Assembly (NCBI GenBank): GCA_964006375.1
Contig: OZ023265.1
Coordinates: forward strand, 158,856,118 to 158,920,117
Length of the DNA stretch: 64,000 nt
Direction: 5' to 3'
Origin: Tillus elongatus
Taxonomy: Eukaryota; Arthropoda; Insecta; Coleoptera; Cleridae
Shown: in pieces, positions 1 through 30,756 of the stretch
Numbering within the stretch: position 1 is the first letter of the stretch
Layout: every line of letters begins with the position of its first letter
Made by a program: the position numbers and the translations under genes
The notes under the pieces: generated by a model
The model's input: the letters and a program-made list of their open reading frames with translations, nothing else
Told to the model about the DNA's origin: nothing
Database searches by the model: none

Positions 1-1465
1 TTGACCTCAGGTGGATATAGATCTGCTCAATGGTGAGGTCACAATTGCCTATAACACCCTACCCTAAAGTAGCTATCTATCAGATTATCAAATTTATTAA
101 GATTAGCAGCACTTTTTAGGAGGTTGGCAGATCTGTATATAGTTTGATACTCATGTTCTCTTCCTTTGTTTGCTTCGCACTGCCCAAAGTCCTATATTTG
201 TGGGCTCTCCAGACTACTGCCAGGTTACATTGAAATTTAGATATCTAGATAATAGTAAGAAATAATTGTTTGCACTAATCTATATAACAAAATATATAAC
301 TTTATTCATATAAATTAAATTTGGAATAGCAAACAAAATGAAATAAAAATGGTTTTGGCATGAAAATTCTGCTGATTCAGAGAAAAGATTTGTTTAGGCT
401 CACCAGTCTGCCGGTACTGAGATACCTGATGACCCTGTGAAGATGCTTTCCAGTTGGGGTCAATCATGAGTGCCTGACACAGATTCCAGATTCCAGTAAG
501 AGCGGAAAAACTGGGGAAAACGACTGGGACTTCCCATCAGAGATTATTGGGCCGGTGGATGTTACTGCTCCAATATTACAAAACCATTTGACACCTATGT
601 GGATGTTCTGAATTCGCTTGATGGAAACTTTGCGAATCGCAATTAAAACGTGAATTTGCTTAAGTAAAATTCACTAACAATTGACTTAAGGTTCGATAAT
701 AACCAGGAATTCTTTCTGATTACGGCAAGAAGTCAACAGCTCGGAACAAAGGAACACAACTTAACTCCCGTTTTTAGGCTGAATACTATGTTTATTTAAA
801 CTCGAAAATCACTTGAATTACTCCGAACAATCACTGACAATAATTACTAGATGGTACAGATAACAGAAAGAACATTACAACCCTGTTTTAAGATAGTTTA
901 ATAGCCACCGAAAACTGACGGTGTTCACTCTATGAAGACTCAGCAGATAGTCCCCGCTAATGTGTCGGGTTCGGCAACTGCTAGGTCGCTGCATGCAAAA
1001 ATTCTTACTTGACCGTTACTGGCTGTGCGCGAGCTCTTTCTAGCCTCCATTCTTCGAATGAGATAAAACGAGACCTCCAATCAGTGGCTTTGCCGGCAAT
1101 TCTCTGCAACGCTTCCAAACCGTCCTTGGGTGACATCACCGATTATGGAAAATTCCAAAATAAACAATATTTTGTTCTTGAACATTCCTAACGTACATTT
1201 TCAATGCTTATTTCGTTCCCGGAAATATTTGTTCAGTAATAATGCGAGGTAGTTTTCCATGGTAAACATATATTGAATTTTAACGTACAAATTAGAAATG
1301 CAGTAAAGGGGTTTGCGGTGCTTGAAGATCTAGCGACTTTTCATGAAAATAATTTTGAAATCAAAACATGAATTGCCTAACAGATATTGGATTATTGGCT
1401 CTTAATTAAGTCTCTTATGGGGTTATTTTGAATAACCAAAGCAGTAACGAAACGTAATCGTTACA
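1..1465. repeat. LTR-like interspersed repeat, copy A (cut by window edge)
   Basis: This shares long stretches with 10119-12248: the opening segment with 'gaggtcac..cctata', the segment near 1020-1080 with 'ggctgtgcgcgagctctttc', and the terminal 'cgaaacg.aatcgttaca'. Copy A is shorter than copy B by roughly 600 bp after allowing for the missing start. The right end falls at 1465. No protein is recognisable; short ORFs here are chance. It could be a long solo LTR or another non-coding element. Confidence 0.6.
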
Positions 1466-2736
1466 CCTTTCGGTTTCCATATATCTCGGTTTTGGGAGTC
1501 AATTTTCATGTTGTGAAATATACTCCAGTATATAATTTAAAGATTAAATGTTTGTAATACAAAAATAATTTGATAATTAAAGCAGCTCTAATTTTAATTT
1601 TCGATTGCCGATTGGTATCCGATTTCAAGGAACCAGTATTGGAGTGAACATTTTTTTATAGTATAGTTTTTGTGATGCCCTTTTAATTTTCCAATTTTTT
1701 TCCCAGAGTCAGAACACAAATGACAAGAACACTTAACAGACAGAGAAGTTGTAGACGGATGTTTTCTATGTACACATGTGTTGGGACATAACGGATCTGA
1801 CATTTATACTTTACATTAACAACATACTTTTGAGAACATTTAGTACATGTACTTTGAAGGTGCTTTTAAACATTTATTAATTTTTATTTGCTGTAATTGT
1901 GTGTAAACTTGATGTATTTATTTGAATTAAAATGTTCTTGTAAAATTGTTTTATTTTATTTTAAACCTTTAAATCCTTTATCACTCAGTTGGCAATCTGG
2001 CTTCATGTCGTCTTGTCAACTTTGACAAACAACTTTTGTGTACTTTTAGATTTTGCTCAAAATTCAAAATTTTTAGAAGGATGTCGTGACACTTTGGCTA
2101 AGAACAATCGCCTATACCTTATTGTGCAGATTGAAATTAAATTGTCTAATTTCAGCTTATTGTCCAGTAAAAGATCACTTTTTTTCCTAAAAAGACTTTC
2201 CACTTTCATTATAATATACATAGATACCTAGAAGGATATACTAAGGTATTTTTCTTGTATTCATTGATTGTTGTTGCCCTTACTTGGTGAAACTTGTCCA
2301 TACTGCATACAAACTTGGAGAATACTTCTCTGGCTTCACTGTTGGTTTTTGTAGGTGAAGGACGTAGCCAGCGTGTGAGCTAACTGGAGCAAGTGGCCCT
2401 TCAAATTCTGGAAGTTCTAGGATGTTCTTCAATGCTTCTGTGACTATAGTTTCGCTGCTTGACAGCATTTTCAGACAGATTAAAATTGAATTAGTACGAA
2501 ATCATGACAACTACAAATAAATATCTGTTGCTATGTTATGATATGATGTTTTGATCAAAAATTTTATCAAATTGAAAATAAAATGAAACGCAGATGACAG
2601 ATGAGGTTTTCAAAATGTCTATGTGATGTTTGTCAATATTTAACATAAAAACTAGAACTAGCCTATAATAACTATGATAACAGTTACAACAATAAAATAA
2701 CTAAACATTAACAGTATAAAAGTAGTCTCTGTACAA
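1466..2736. other. No recognised gene; one unassigned ORF
   Basis: AT-rich sequence without a family I recognise. A 62-codon minus-strand ORF (2280-2468) has less biased composition than its surroundings, and the motif ACCAA/GTAAGG at its 3' end could be a splice donor. No matching upstream acceptor or partner exon is visible. Another minus-strand ORF at 1594-1803 is rich in Cys and His but ends without a recognisable domain. Both remain unassigned. Confidence 0.3.
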
Positions 2737-3395
2737 CGAAAATATCGACATACATCAACTCATTATTTTATTACAACTTTTTTGAAATAATAGTTAAATT
2801 TATTTTCTTTGACATATTTAATTAGAAAGAAGAATATCGATAACTTATTTTGGAACCATTTCAGAAAACATTTCAAAAATTTTAAACACCTGTACAAATA
2901 CAAAGGTAGCTTTTAAATCTTACAACACGACGCGTGATTTGTTATTTAACATGAAAGAAAAATCTTGTTTCCTGACAAAAGCTGGAGTTTATAAATTAGC
3001 TTGTACACATTGTAACGCAATCTACATAGGTCAAACTTCTAGAAATTTTCACACCCGATACAAAGAACATATTTCTGCATTTAGAAATAACCACGCTGAC
3101 AAATCTACATTTGCAAAACATATTATTGATACCGAACATAGACCTACAATAAATAACCGCATACAACCACTACATTTTTATAATGACAAATGTAAACTAG
3201 ACTTTTTTGAAGCTTTAGAAGTCAAAAGACACACACGACAATAACTACCTTGTTTTAAACGAGCAAACTGATTTAATGAATTCCCCTTTCTTGGATATTC
3301 TTCTTTCTAATTAAATATGTCAAAGAAAATAAATTTAACTATTATTTGAAAAAAGTTGTAATAAAATAATGAGTTGATGTATGTCGATATTTTCG
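2737..3395 (+). mobile_element. Penelope-like element fragment bounded by 102-bp inverted repeats
   Basis: The left arm (2737-2838) and right arm (3294-3395) are reverse complements over about 102 bp with a single mismatch seen. Between them lies a GIY-YIG reading frame (see 2839-3243). Penelope-like retroelements are known to carry LTR-like terminal repeats in direct or inverted orientation, which fits. The reverse-transcriptase part is missing, so this is a truncated, non-autonomous copy. Confidence 0.7.
2839..3243 (+). pseudogene. GIY-YIG endonuclease domain of a Penelope-like element (5'-truncated)
   Basis: The open frame runs to the TAA at 3241-3243 and encodes the C-terminal endonuclease region of a Penelope-like retroelement. 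Visible hallmarks are GVYKLACTHC (paired Cys before the catalytic core), AIYIGQTSRNFHTRYKEH (the GIY-YIG signature with its Arg) and a later Glu in FFEALEVKRH. In the family this nuclease nicks target DNA for integration. No reverse-transcriptase core lies upstream; the frame simply enters the left inverted repeat. It has no convincing start codon and is a dead 3' remnant. Confidence 0.75.
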
Positions 3396-3397
3396 TG

Positions 3398-3770
3398 TTA
3401 ACATCTCAAAAACTAAATTCATAACCTTCAGTCCTACTATTGCGAAATTGCCAAATTTGTCTCATTTGAGAATTCATGATTATGATTGCCCTAATAATGC
3501 TATTTATAAATGTAGTTCTAGTATATCTAGCGTAAATAATGTAAAATATCTAGGCATTTTTATAGATAATCAGCTTAAATGGAATATACACATTGATTAT
3601 ATAAAAAATAAAATAAAGAAAACTATATATAAATTTAAGCAGCTAAAAAAATGTGTACAATTAAAATGGTTAAAGGTTGTTTTCAACTCATCAGTTCAGC
3701 CAATTCTAACATATGGAATTTTAACTTGGGGAGCTCCATATAAAGAAAGATTCGTTCATTTATCCGTCAC
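3398..3770 (+). pseudogene. Non-LTR retrotransposon reverse-transcriptase fragment (thumb region)
   Basis: The frame contains VKYLGIFIDNQLKW, followed by a Lys/Ile-rich stretch and LTYGILTWGAPYKE. These match the conserved block after the catalytic core of jockey/CR1-type reverse transcriptases (YLG-x-x-D, then a Y-G-x-x-x-W motif). The catalytic YADD box and everything upstream are absent, and the frame decays after about 3770. It starts right after the Penelope arm, so the Penelope element may be inserted in it. Confidence 0.6.
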
Positions 3771-4094
3771 ACAAAAACACACCAAAAAAAATCGCAGAAC
3801 ACAAATACGCATATCCATATCACACATCAGGCATAATAGTGACAAATACTGAAAACATAATAGCAATAACGTACTTGTCCTGTTCATGTTACTTTATTGT
3901 TTGTACAGTCTGAATATTTATTTATTTATTTACTAACTTATACGCCAGTCAGCTTTATACATAAAGAAGAAGAAGACAAACAACAAGGGTGGTGAGTAAC
4001 AATACTATATAATGAAACAATTATTAGTTCTGCAATACCGCACTCTTGACACCTGACGTGAACGAGGCAAGATTATTTCCAAAAAAATCAATGC

Positions 4095-5080
4095 TCCCAC
4101 AGTATTCATTGACCACATCAGCTATTCTGTTATGTGGTCCATAATGCATGTAGCCTTTGGATGTTTGGTAGTTTCAGTCAGTCGAGATGTCCTCAGCCCA
4201 GGTCTAAAGCAGATAGGTCCAAATAGTCCCAGACTCTCAGGCGAGTCAATAAGTCCATTGATAACCTTGTAAAAGTATGTTAGGTCTGTGACTATTATGC
4301 GATTTGACAGGCTGTTGGGCGCAGATTTCGTCATGGCTGAGTTTATTACCATTGTGCATACGATATGATATATGTTTGATGAATCTCGACTGTACTCGCT
4401 CGATTTGGTGAATCTGGATATTGGTATAAGGAGACCATACTAACGAACAGTAATCCAGGATGGATAGATCAGATCTAGTAATGAAACCCATGGTACGGTA
4501 TGCCTGAAGGGTAATCTTGTCTAGGTGCTGATGGAATGTAAGCTTGTTGTCGATAATGACACCCAGGTCTTTGGTGGACATGATTTCCCGGAGAAGTTGG
4601 CCATCCAGGAAATAAGTAATAGGATTTCGCTCGCGTGAACGTGAAAAGGACATACATGTACACTTCTCTAAGTTGAGGCTGAGCTTATTTTTGATACACC
4701 GGCTGCTCAACCTGTTGATATCCCGCTGGAGTGAATCGGCGTCACTTGGGTTTCGATGCGTCTATAGATTTTTAGGTCATCAGCGTAGAGGAGAAATTGT
4801 GATTGAAAGTTGTCGCCAATGTCGTTGATGAAGATGTTGAAAAGTATGGGACCCAAGTGAGAACCCTACGGGACTCCCGAGAAAACGTATCCCCTGAAAA
4901 CATGGCCACCAACTCTCACCTGTAGCCGTCTACCCGCCAGATACGACTCCAACCACTTAAGTGCCATTCCGCTAACACCATATTTTTGCAGTTTGTTGAC
5001 TAGAATCTCGAAGTCAACCGTATCAAATTATTTGCTAAAGTCCCTATAAATGGCATTGACACTGTCACCTTTGTTTATTG
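4095..5080 (-). pseudogene. Non-LTR retrotransposon reverse transcriptase, degenerate
   Basis: Read on the minus strand, the pieces in order are: an FDTVDFEILVNKL block, a YGVSGMALKWLESYL-type block, a GSHLGPILFNIFINDIG block, the catalytic box FLLYADDLKIY (about 4765-4795), and the downstream DLGVIIDNKLTFHQHLDKI block. Several stops and frame changes separate them. The order and motifs are those of a jockey/CR1-like polymerase. The endonuclease and gag parts are missing. Confidence 0.75.
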
Positions 5081-6080
5081 GATATCTAAGAGCAAAATAA
5101 ATAGTGTCTACCCTAATTAATAGCTTTAAGTTTTAACCTAACGGGAGCACAGAATACGAAAGTAAAATATATTTCAAGACAAGAATGTTTTTGCCATAAT
5201 CAGTTAAAACGATTTATGTGAAACCAAATAAGTAAGCAGAAAAAGTTTGAAATTTTAATTCAATTATCGTAAAATTTAAAAAGTAGACTGGTACCATATC
5301 AAACTTTTGTGCTAAAAGAATAAAAATCTTTATCAAAACTTAATCACAATCACAGTTTTACGGTAACCTACAAAGCTACACAGGCAGAATGCGCAATCTG
5401 AAGCAAATTAAATGTCGTGATCACGATTTCACAATTTTTCATCAACTGCGATGTCAGTACCTGTGATATCCGTAATTAAGGGTGGCATTTAGCTATCTTT
5501 TTAGTATAGGAAAACAAGGCCTCCTTAAATTGTAATTATCTCAAGAAATAGTAGGTGTACGGGAACAATTTAAAAAGCTGCATAATCTAGACAAACCACA
5601 AGTGGTGATGAATGTTCGCAAATTAAAAAAAAGTTTTGTGTTATTAGTTATAATTAATTGAAGTTCACTTAAATATTCCAATGATTTAGATAATATTATA
5701 TATACTAACATGTTCCAAAAGAGATGACTTTGACTATTCATTACCTGCAGGAACCTGTAAAGATTCGATTGCAATAAAATATAAGTATGTAGCCCTTCTA
5801 GGTTTTTTTTAAATTGCGTTTTTATTAAATGTCCACACAATACGATTTGTCCGGCTGTCCGAGGCAAATTCAATAAAAGTGCAACTGTATTGTCAGCTGA
5901 GAGATGACAACTTGGGCAACTGTATAACAGAGGGCGTTTGCATCGGATCCAATGACTGTCTACCTCCGGCATAAGCAGTGTTGTCAGTGTTATAAAAACT
6001 CACTGAAATTGAATACTTTGATAACCATAAGCTTTTGACAACGTAAAATAAATTAGGTACTTAACAATGATGAAAATAAC
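5081..6080. other. No recognised gene; unassigned 143-codon ORF
   Basis: AT-rich sequence. The longest frame is on the minus strand, 5541-5972, starting with an ATG. Its N-terminal half is Cys/Leu-rich (LLYSCPSCHLSADNT). I recognise no domain, and there is no splice or transcript evidence. It may be a chance frame or a retroelement remnant. Confidence 0.25.
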
Positions 6081-6084
6081 GGTA

Positions 6085-6238
6085 AAATTTGCAACTTGCA
6101 CAAATACAATGCCGGAACCTCGTTTGATGTTAATGCTACAGTTTGTACTGAAAAAGTAAAAGGAGAACCCTGGGATCGAACCCAGTACCCTTCGGTTCAG
6201 AGGCACACGTTCTTGCCCCTGAACCACCGAGGCTCTTA
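6085..6238 (-). mobile_element. tRNA-derived SINE, 5' part
   Basis: On the minus strand a tRNA-like head reads ggtggttcaggggcaag (box A-like), then GGGTTCGATCCCAG (box B). It is followed by the same unique body as the copies at 29464-29819 and 30757-31030. The head is not a functional tRNA: there is no acceptor-stem partner and the body runs on without a tRNA 3' end. Confidence 0.65.
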
Positions 6239-6329
6239 AATAATTGTTAATTCGGTACATATTAAAGCATAACAACTGCCATGACAATTGCATTGTGCTT
6301 GAGCAAGTTTAATGCCTGCACCCGCTCTT

Positions 6330-6510
6330 CAGAAAGACCGCCAAGATTTCGGTTTTGTGTACCACGTGATGTTAGGCATGTAAAACATCGCTAACCTGCT
6401 TACAAACTCCGGGAGTTCGGTTAAATATAGAGTAAGGCGAAATGTCTGTCTGGCGTCGGTGACTGGACATCTCCCTGAAATAGGCAGACGGTAAAGAAAC
6501 AAAATACAAT
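6330..6510 (+). mobile_element. SINE 3' part, diverged
   Basis: This resembles the second half of the SINE at 29464-29819: a 'cttcagaaagaccg' block, a 'ccgggagttcgg' block, and 'ctggcgtcggtgactgg' ending in 'aagaaacaaaa'. It lies beside a 5' half in the opposite orientation (6085-6238), so two copies or a rearranged one are present. Confidence 0.5.
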
Positions 6511-6596
6511 ACTATTTTTTAGGATAAATTTTAGGATTATTTTGAAAAACATCTCCAAAGCAGTACCTGTTTTTTAAGAAAGTGACACAAAAATAT

Positions 6597-6900
6597 TAAA
6601 GTCCGGGCGCAGGCAGTGCCGTATGGTAGCTTATTTTCATTAAGTTTGTACATTTTTATAACTCAATTTTCCACTAACCTAGAAACTTAAATTTTGGTAC
6701 ACAAAAGTATATGAAAGGCAACAAATAAACGAAGTTTTACCAAAATAGATTTACATGTTTCAACAATACAAATCTATTTGTTTTTAAATTGGTCCGATTG
6801 AGCAGACTAATGTGTCGACGTTTAATCAAAATTAATTTGCGTTCATTTGAAGAAATGTTTTGAGAGTTTAGAGGCCTGATCTGCATAATCAATTTTTTTT
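6597..6900 (+). repeat. TA-family end fragment
   Basis: It begins with 'gtccgggcgcaggcagtgcc', a mutated version of the family end GACGCAGCAAGTGCGTTATGG. It continues with 'ataactcaattttccact', the usual internal sequence next to that end. No (TA)n tract or opposite end is attached. Confidence 0.5.
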
Positions 6901-7639
6901 AATTAAAATTTGCTGGAACACTATTGTGTATAAGATTAGACCGGACCTCAATCCATGATCTGAATTTATTCTGTTCTGATAAATGCCATAATCAACAGTT
7001 ATGCTGGGTAAATGTTGTAAAAGCACTTGTCCCCTAACGGTCGACCGCTTATTGTTATAAGCAGAAATATTGCCTGTCTCAAGTTCATCCAAAGGCATAC
7101 AATAGAATTCCTATCTTTTCCATCTCCCTCCGCCCTACGCCCTCCGCTCCCAGAAGCATGGAATATAAACAAAAGAGCAAACAACCGACAACGTAGCATT
7201 TTTTCAAAGGCAAAATTATTACCACTTTTCTACAAATACGAAGCTGAAACTGACGACACCTTCTGAGAAGTAGCTCAACTTAGTAAGACTCGGTAGAATT
7301 ATGCAGTTTTCAAGGAAAGCGTTAATTAAAGATGTCCAGCAGCACTTTACGGGATAATATTTTCTATCTTTGTCGGAGGTACTTCTTCGTCTAGGATATC
7401 ACAGCCTTAAATCACAGTTTGTGAAATATCTCACCTCAAGGGTGGTGTGGAATAGAGTACTTCAATGATCCATAATATCACAGAGGTTCAAATTCAATGC
7501 AAGATTTTGAAAAAACTATTGCGTATACGAAAAAAGACCCTATATATATTTTTTATAACTACCATAGCTTTCTTTTTGCCATTATGTATTTTTGTCGTAG
7601 AGGCAATGAAACCAGAGATATCTCAAAAAATTCGTTTCA
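6901..7639. other. No gene recognised
   Basis: AT-rich sequence with overlapping short ORFs on both strands near 7000-7270. None shows a domain, and the opposing frames overlap, which suggests chance. Confidence 0.3.
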
Positions 7640-8580
7640 GAGCCGGATGGTAGCTCTTTACAGCCTTGCCAAATTTTATCCTTACACTTCTGCTTCAGGG
7701 ACTTTTGAGACCTTATTCTGGACACCAAAACCTACCTGGAAACCAATAATTTGCTTTTGTATGAATTGGTCTGAAGATTCAGCTCATTTTTCACAAAATG
7801 CAGTGGCATCAGCACTGTCGTATTCAAAACCCCACTTTTATGCAAATAACAGTCAAATTTACTACTCAGTGAATTTTCATTTTTCGTTAAAAAAATTCGG
7901 AAGCACTGATGGTAAAACTTTTGAAATTTTTCTTCAAACACCGCAAATCAGAGTCTAGAATACATATATACAACTCTGATAATCAACATGGGTTTATTAA
8001 TGGTAGAACAACAGTCACTAATCTACTGTGTATTACTCAATACTTGTCAGGGCCTTTGGATGCGGCTAAACAGATGTAATATATCTTCATTTTAGCAAGA
8101 CCTTTGACAGAATACCTCATGGCACTCTTCTACATAATCTTTCATGCTATGGATTTTCTGACCATCTTATTGAGCTGGCTGCTTCCCATTTTTCTAATAG
8201 GGCAGCTTTTGTAGAGTGCTGTGGTTTTAAGTCAGATAACTTTTTCATCAGTTATGGCATGCCTCAGGGTTCGGTTCTTGGGCCTATCTTCTTTAATATT
8301 GTTATTAATGACATTGAGCAGTTGCTTGATGTCCCATGTTTCTATGCTGATGACTTTGACTCATGCATTGATTCTATCGATGACTGTATTTGTTTGCAAA
8401 GAAATCTGGGTTATACCTTTGATTGATGTTTGTTTTGGCAACGCTGGCCAAATTATATGCTTATACTCCCACTTCAGGGACTTTTCAGACCTTAGTCAGG
8501 ACATTAGAAGCTATTTGTAAAATCCTAATTTGCTTTTGTATGAATTGGTCTGTATAAACATCCTAAATGCAGTGGATTAA
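7640..8580 (+). repeat. Reverse-transcriptase remnant between two diverged direct repeats
   Basis: About 150 bp near 7640-7800 and again near 8440-8580 are similar but clearly diverged. Shared strings include 'cttcagggacttttgagacc / cttcagggacttttcagacc' and 'tttgcttttgtatgaattgg'. They flank the reverse-transcriptase remnant at 7975-8425. The repeats may be a duplicated part of the retroelement or a host repeat; their divergence argues against a recent target-site duplication. Confidence 0.45.
7975..8425 (+). pseudogene. Non-LTR reverse-transcriptase fragment
   Basis: With frame shifts, the plus strand reads QHGFINGRTTVTNL (motif before the catalytic core), an FDRIPHGTLLHNL block, YGMPQGSVLGPIFFNIVIND (the PQGS motif) and CFYADDFDSCI (the catalytic ADD box). 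Stops interrupt it at several points. Similarity is to jockey/CR1-type elements. Nothing upstream or downstream completes it. Confidence 0.7.
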
Positions 8581-8907
8581 AAATTCGGGACGCAGCAAGT
8601 GCGTTATGGTAGTGAATTTTCTTTAAATGCTCCAAATTTGAATAGCTCAATTTGCTATTAATCTATAAGGTTGACCAAGAAACCAGTTTTTTTTTGGGAA
8701 CACTTTAAGTTTACTTTCAGAAATTTTTGTACATTTTAAAACAATACAGTTATTTTAGTGAAACATGGCACCTTGTTTCTACTATATAGGTTATACTGGT
8801 AACCACATTTGAAGCCTGCTTTCTTTAAAAAAACATATTTGCTATTAAAAACATTTTTATGAAAATTAATTACCATAACGCACTTGCTGCGTCCAGACTT
8901 TTGTTGC
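8577..8907. mobile_element. 330-bp TIR element of the TA-family, copy 1
   Basis: The left end reads GACGCAGCAAGTGCGTTATGG and the right end is its near-perfect reverse complement ('ccataacgcacttgctgcgtc'). The interior ('ggttgaccaagaaacc..', 'aactttaagtttacttt', 'tatataggttatactggtaac') is shared with 18958-19291 and 32909-33229. No coding capacity: a non-autonomous element. Confidence 0.75.
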
Positions 8908-9840
8908 TTATTGTTTGCAAAAACTGGATGGGTTGACTAAAACGAAACGATCCAAGCAATTAATAAGGAGAAATACCTGCCATATTTATATTTTCACAGG
9001 TATGTTCCCTTTGTAAATATATTTTTTTTCAGAACAACTTTTGTGGCTTTAATGAAATTTTTAACACAATTTTTTAAAGGCACTTGCAGTACTTACATAT
9101 TATATCTAAGACCAAATTTTAATTTTATAGCTCCATATAAAATATAATTTTTTTCAAATAATCGCTAACTGGGACTGTAAAACTGATCTCCAAGGTCCAT
9201 TTAAATTTAAAGAATCAGTTTTAATAATATATCTTACTACTAGTGTACAATTCTTATGCAAATTCACTACTATAACACACTTGCTGCATCCTGAAATTTT
9301 TTATTTATAGTATCCATACGCATGCTAAAATTAAGCGCTTCTGAACGCAAACTTTGTCCTGGTATTAGGCAAGAAATGGTCCAAGGCTGACAATTTACAC
9401 AACTCTTAGTTGATTGTACATTGTACACAGCTCTATCTATAAAATTTTGTGTAAACTAGAGCTATCGTGACAACATACTACCTGGTCCTGCACAGAGATG
9501 GCGTCCATGTTGTAACTCTGACAACATTCTCCAGGCTGACATCTTGCGACAACTTCCATTGTTCAGATTTTTATGTACGATTTATTTAAATAGCATAGCA
9601 GTACAGATAACGTCATCTGTCTTTGTCCAACATTGTAGATGTTGCATTACAGAATCTAAAGCAATGCCGGAGATTATTTTATTAATAATTTCGAATAACT
9701 TTATTTTCCTTTGATCAAACGACTTGAAAATTGGTCCATAACCACGTCTGTCTATTTTCTTTTTAGTTGTAAATATTCGTTTCAATCACTTAGACAATTT
9801 GAGAGATATTGCTTTTAAAAAATATGTTTTAATTTTTTAC
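8908..9840. other. AT-rich region with repeat fragments
   Basis: It contains a minus-oriented TA-family end at about 9238-9310 ('ataacacacttgctgcatcc') and a diverged fragment of the palindromic-array repeat at about 9360-9545 ('ggctgacaattta..gacaacatactacctggt'). The rest shows no gene; the minus-strand ORF at 9582-9785 is unassigned. Confidence 0.4.
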
Positions 9841-12392
<2,552 letters not shown>

Positions 12393-13469
12393 AATAAGAT
12401 AAATACAAACTAAAAGGAAGTCATAGTTATAAGAAAGGAAACACATACATAGAAATTGTTTATTTATTTTGATATTACTATTAAATAATACAATATATTT
12501 TATTCCTTAACTAAACAATCATCAATCTTATTCACACTTTTAAAATTAAAAAAAAAGAAACAAAACAATAGTACATAAAATATGGTCCAAAAAATTTCAG
12601 ACAAACGTGTTATAAATGCCTACGAATTTTCAAATATAAAACAATCTCACTGTAGATCATTCACTCAAATATATACATATACACCCCTATAACATACAAA
12701 ATATTTATTAATTAGTGTTTCATTAAATAATTTCTAATTGAACATAGAGAAAGAAAGATTTTAACTAAAACTGAAATTGTTGTAAACAATATCCCTTCTA
12801 TAGCACCATTTTCAAATAGGAAAACCTGTAGCAAACGTAATGGAAGCTATAAAAATATATAAACGTCAGCTCATCCATATGTTGAAAACAATTTCAGGTT
12901 TATTACAGACTTCTTCTTACTCTTCTTTGTTATTTGATTATATGAATTTAAATACCTTCAGTAACAAAATGTAGTTAAAATCTTCCTTCACAGTTAGTGA
13001 CACAAAAAAAAATCAATAACCAACACTTCTGACCCACCTGAATCAAATTAACTGAAGAAAAAAATGACAGTAATACTGACGTTTTTGTCAAAAAGTCAAT
13101 ATTTCAACAAAAATGGACAATAATGTTATAAATAATGATAGTCAATAAAATTAGTTGACGATTTTTGAGCTTAGCTGGAAGAAATACCGAACACGGTGTT
13201 TCAAATCTGAAGACGAGACGTAATAAATTTAGAGATTAATTACTTAGAGAATAGGAAAGTACAAAACACAAATACCTAAGTGTTATCAAAACCGATTAGT
13301 GAAAGAACACTATATTATTGGTATTACAAGTTTAAAGCTTACCCGATAGAAAAGTTATAAACAATAAATAAGCAGTTCTTGAAAAGTGTAAAAAGTCTTC
13401 GTCTTAATTTAAAAAAGCTTTCTTGTTTTATTTTCTGTAATGATAAATTCATGGAAAACTTGGCTTGAT
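12393..13469 (-). other. Region downstream of Cdc42, probably including its 3' UTR
   Basis: No ORF or repeat family is recognised. On the minus strand the first AATAAA signal after the Cdc42 stop is at 13427-13432, only 37 nt downstream. Further AATAAA signals lie at about 12459-12468. The real 3' end cannot be fixed from sequence alone. Confidence 0.4.
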
Positions 13470-28465
<14,996 letters not shown>

Positions 28466-28745
28466 TCAAAATAAAGAGGGAGTGTCAAAAGTCGGATATT
28501 GTTATCTCACTAAATGGCCTATACATTAAGTGAATGAAGGAAAACACTGTCCAATTTACTGATATTAAGTAATATAAAAGTTAAAATGATAGGATAATTT
28601 GAACAGAATGCACTACTTCACTGCCATTTTACCATATTTCATTACTTATCCTAGCGTCATTGCTAACATACCAGGAAGTTAACTATCACAGTGTTTTTCC
28701 TTGCGGTAAATTCAATACGTTATCTATTAAAATGTAATCACTTAC

Positions 28746-28950
28746 TATTTTGGAATATAAACGTGTTAAAGAACGAACAACACAACCATAAACTAGAAAA
28801 AAATTAAACTTTATGGGTACGGTTCACAAATCACGTCTACGATTCCTCAAAATCTTGTAATGGGAACTTCATAACTTCATTATTAATGCTGTCAATTGCG
28901 ACCTCCGGTAGAGAAAATGCGAACTTAGATACGTCATTATACCAGGAGTC
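28746..28950 (-). promoter_or_regulatory. Cdc42: Candidate non-coding first exon and promoter side of Cdc42
   Basis: The acceptor just before the Cdc42 ATG requires an upstream exon. A consensus minus-strand donor GTAAGTG lies at 28739-28745. The sequence upstream of it (28746-28950) is less AT-rich, includes 'gcgacctccggtag', and is free of repeats. The exon limits and transcription start are inferred, not visible. Confidence 0.4.
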
Positions 28951-29035
28951 ATCAATAAGTAACTGCTATACTTAATTTTAATTCTAGTTTTTTTAGCGAA
29001 TTTTCATATAAATAAATACTAATATAATATCACAA

Positions 29036-29072
29036 AGATCCGACTAATAATAATAATAATAATAATAATATA
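29036..29072. repeat. (AAT)n run
   Basis: About nine AAT units followed by 'atatacatgg'. Similar runs mark the 3' ends of the two jockey-like elements, so this may be an isolated retroelement tail. Confidence 0.6.
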
Positions 29073-29139
29073 TACATGGTGTCAACTATAAAATATTGTA
29101 CCAGGGTTTTCCCGGCAACTTTCAAAAACAATTTCTAAA

Positions 29140-30440
<1,301 letters not shown>

Positions 30441-30756
30441 TGTCCTGTCCAAGCGTTTTTCTTGAAAAAACTAAATAACGCATTTATGAATTATGTTTCC
30501 AACTTTATCATCACATCACTAAAAACTTCAAAACACACCGATTTTGCTTACGAAGGGGGCACTTTTTCGAACACTCACAGAATTTGTACCATTCAACCTC
30601 TAGCGGTGGTGAGTCTCACCCCATTAATTTGAAGGTAGGTCGAGTGGCAGTTTTTTATAAAGCTCTTTTGATTCTCTATTCAAAGCTGCAATTTTAAAAT
30701 CTACCGATTATTTTTTTAGATAATTACTTTCTAAACTTCAAAATAAAACGTCTAAA

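Noticed and set aside
2280..2468. Minus-strand exon with possible donor
   Set aside because: No acceptor, partner exon or recognised domain; kept only as a note.
5541..5972. 143-codon minus-strand ORF as a host gene
   Set aside because: No domain, no splice context, and lies among retroelement debris.
6150..6235. tRNA gene suggested by box A and box B
   Set aside because: No complete cloverleaf; the same head with the same downstream body recurs at 29464 and 30757, so it is a SINE.
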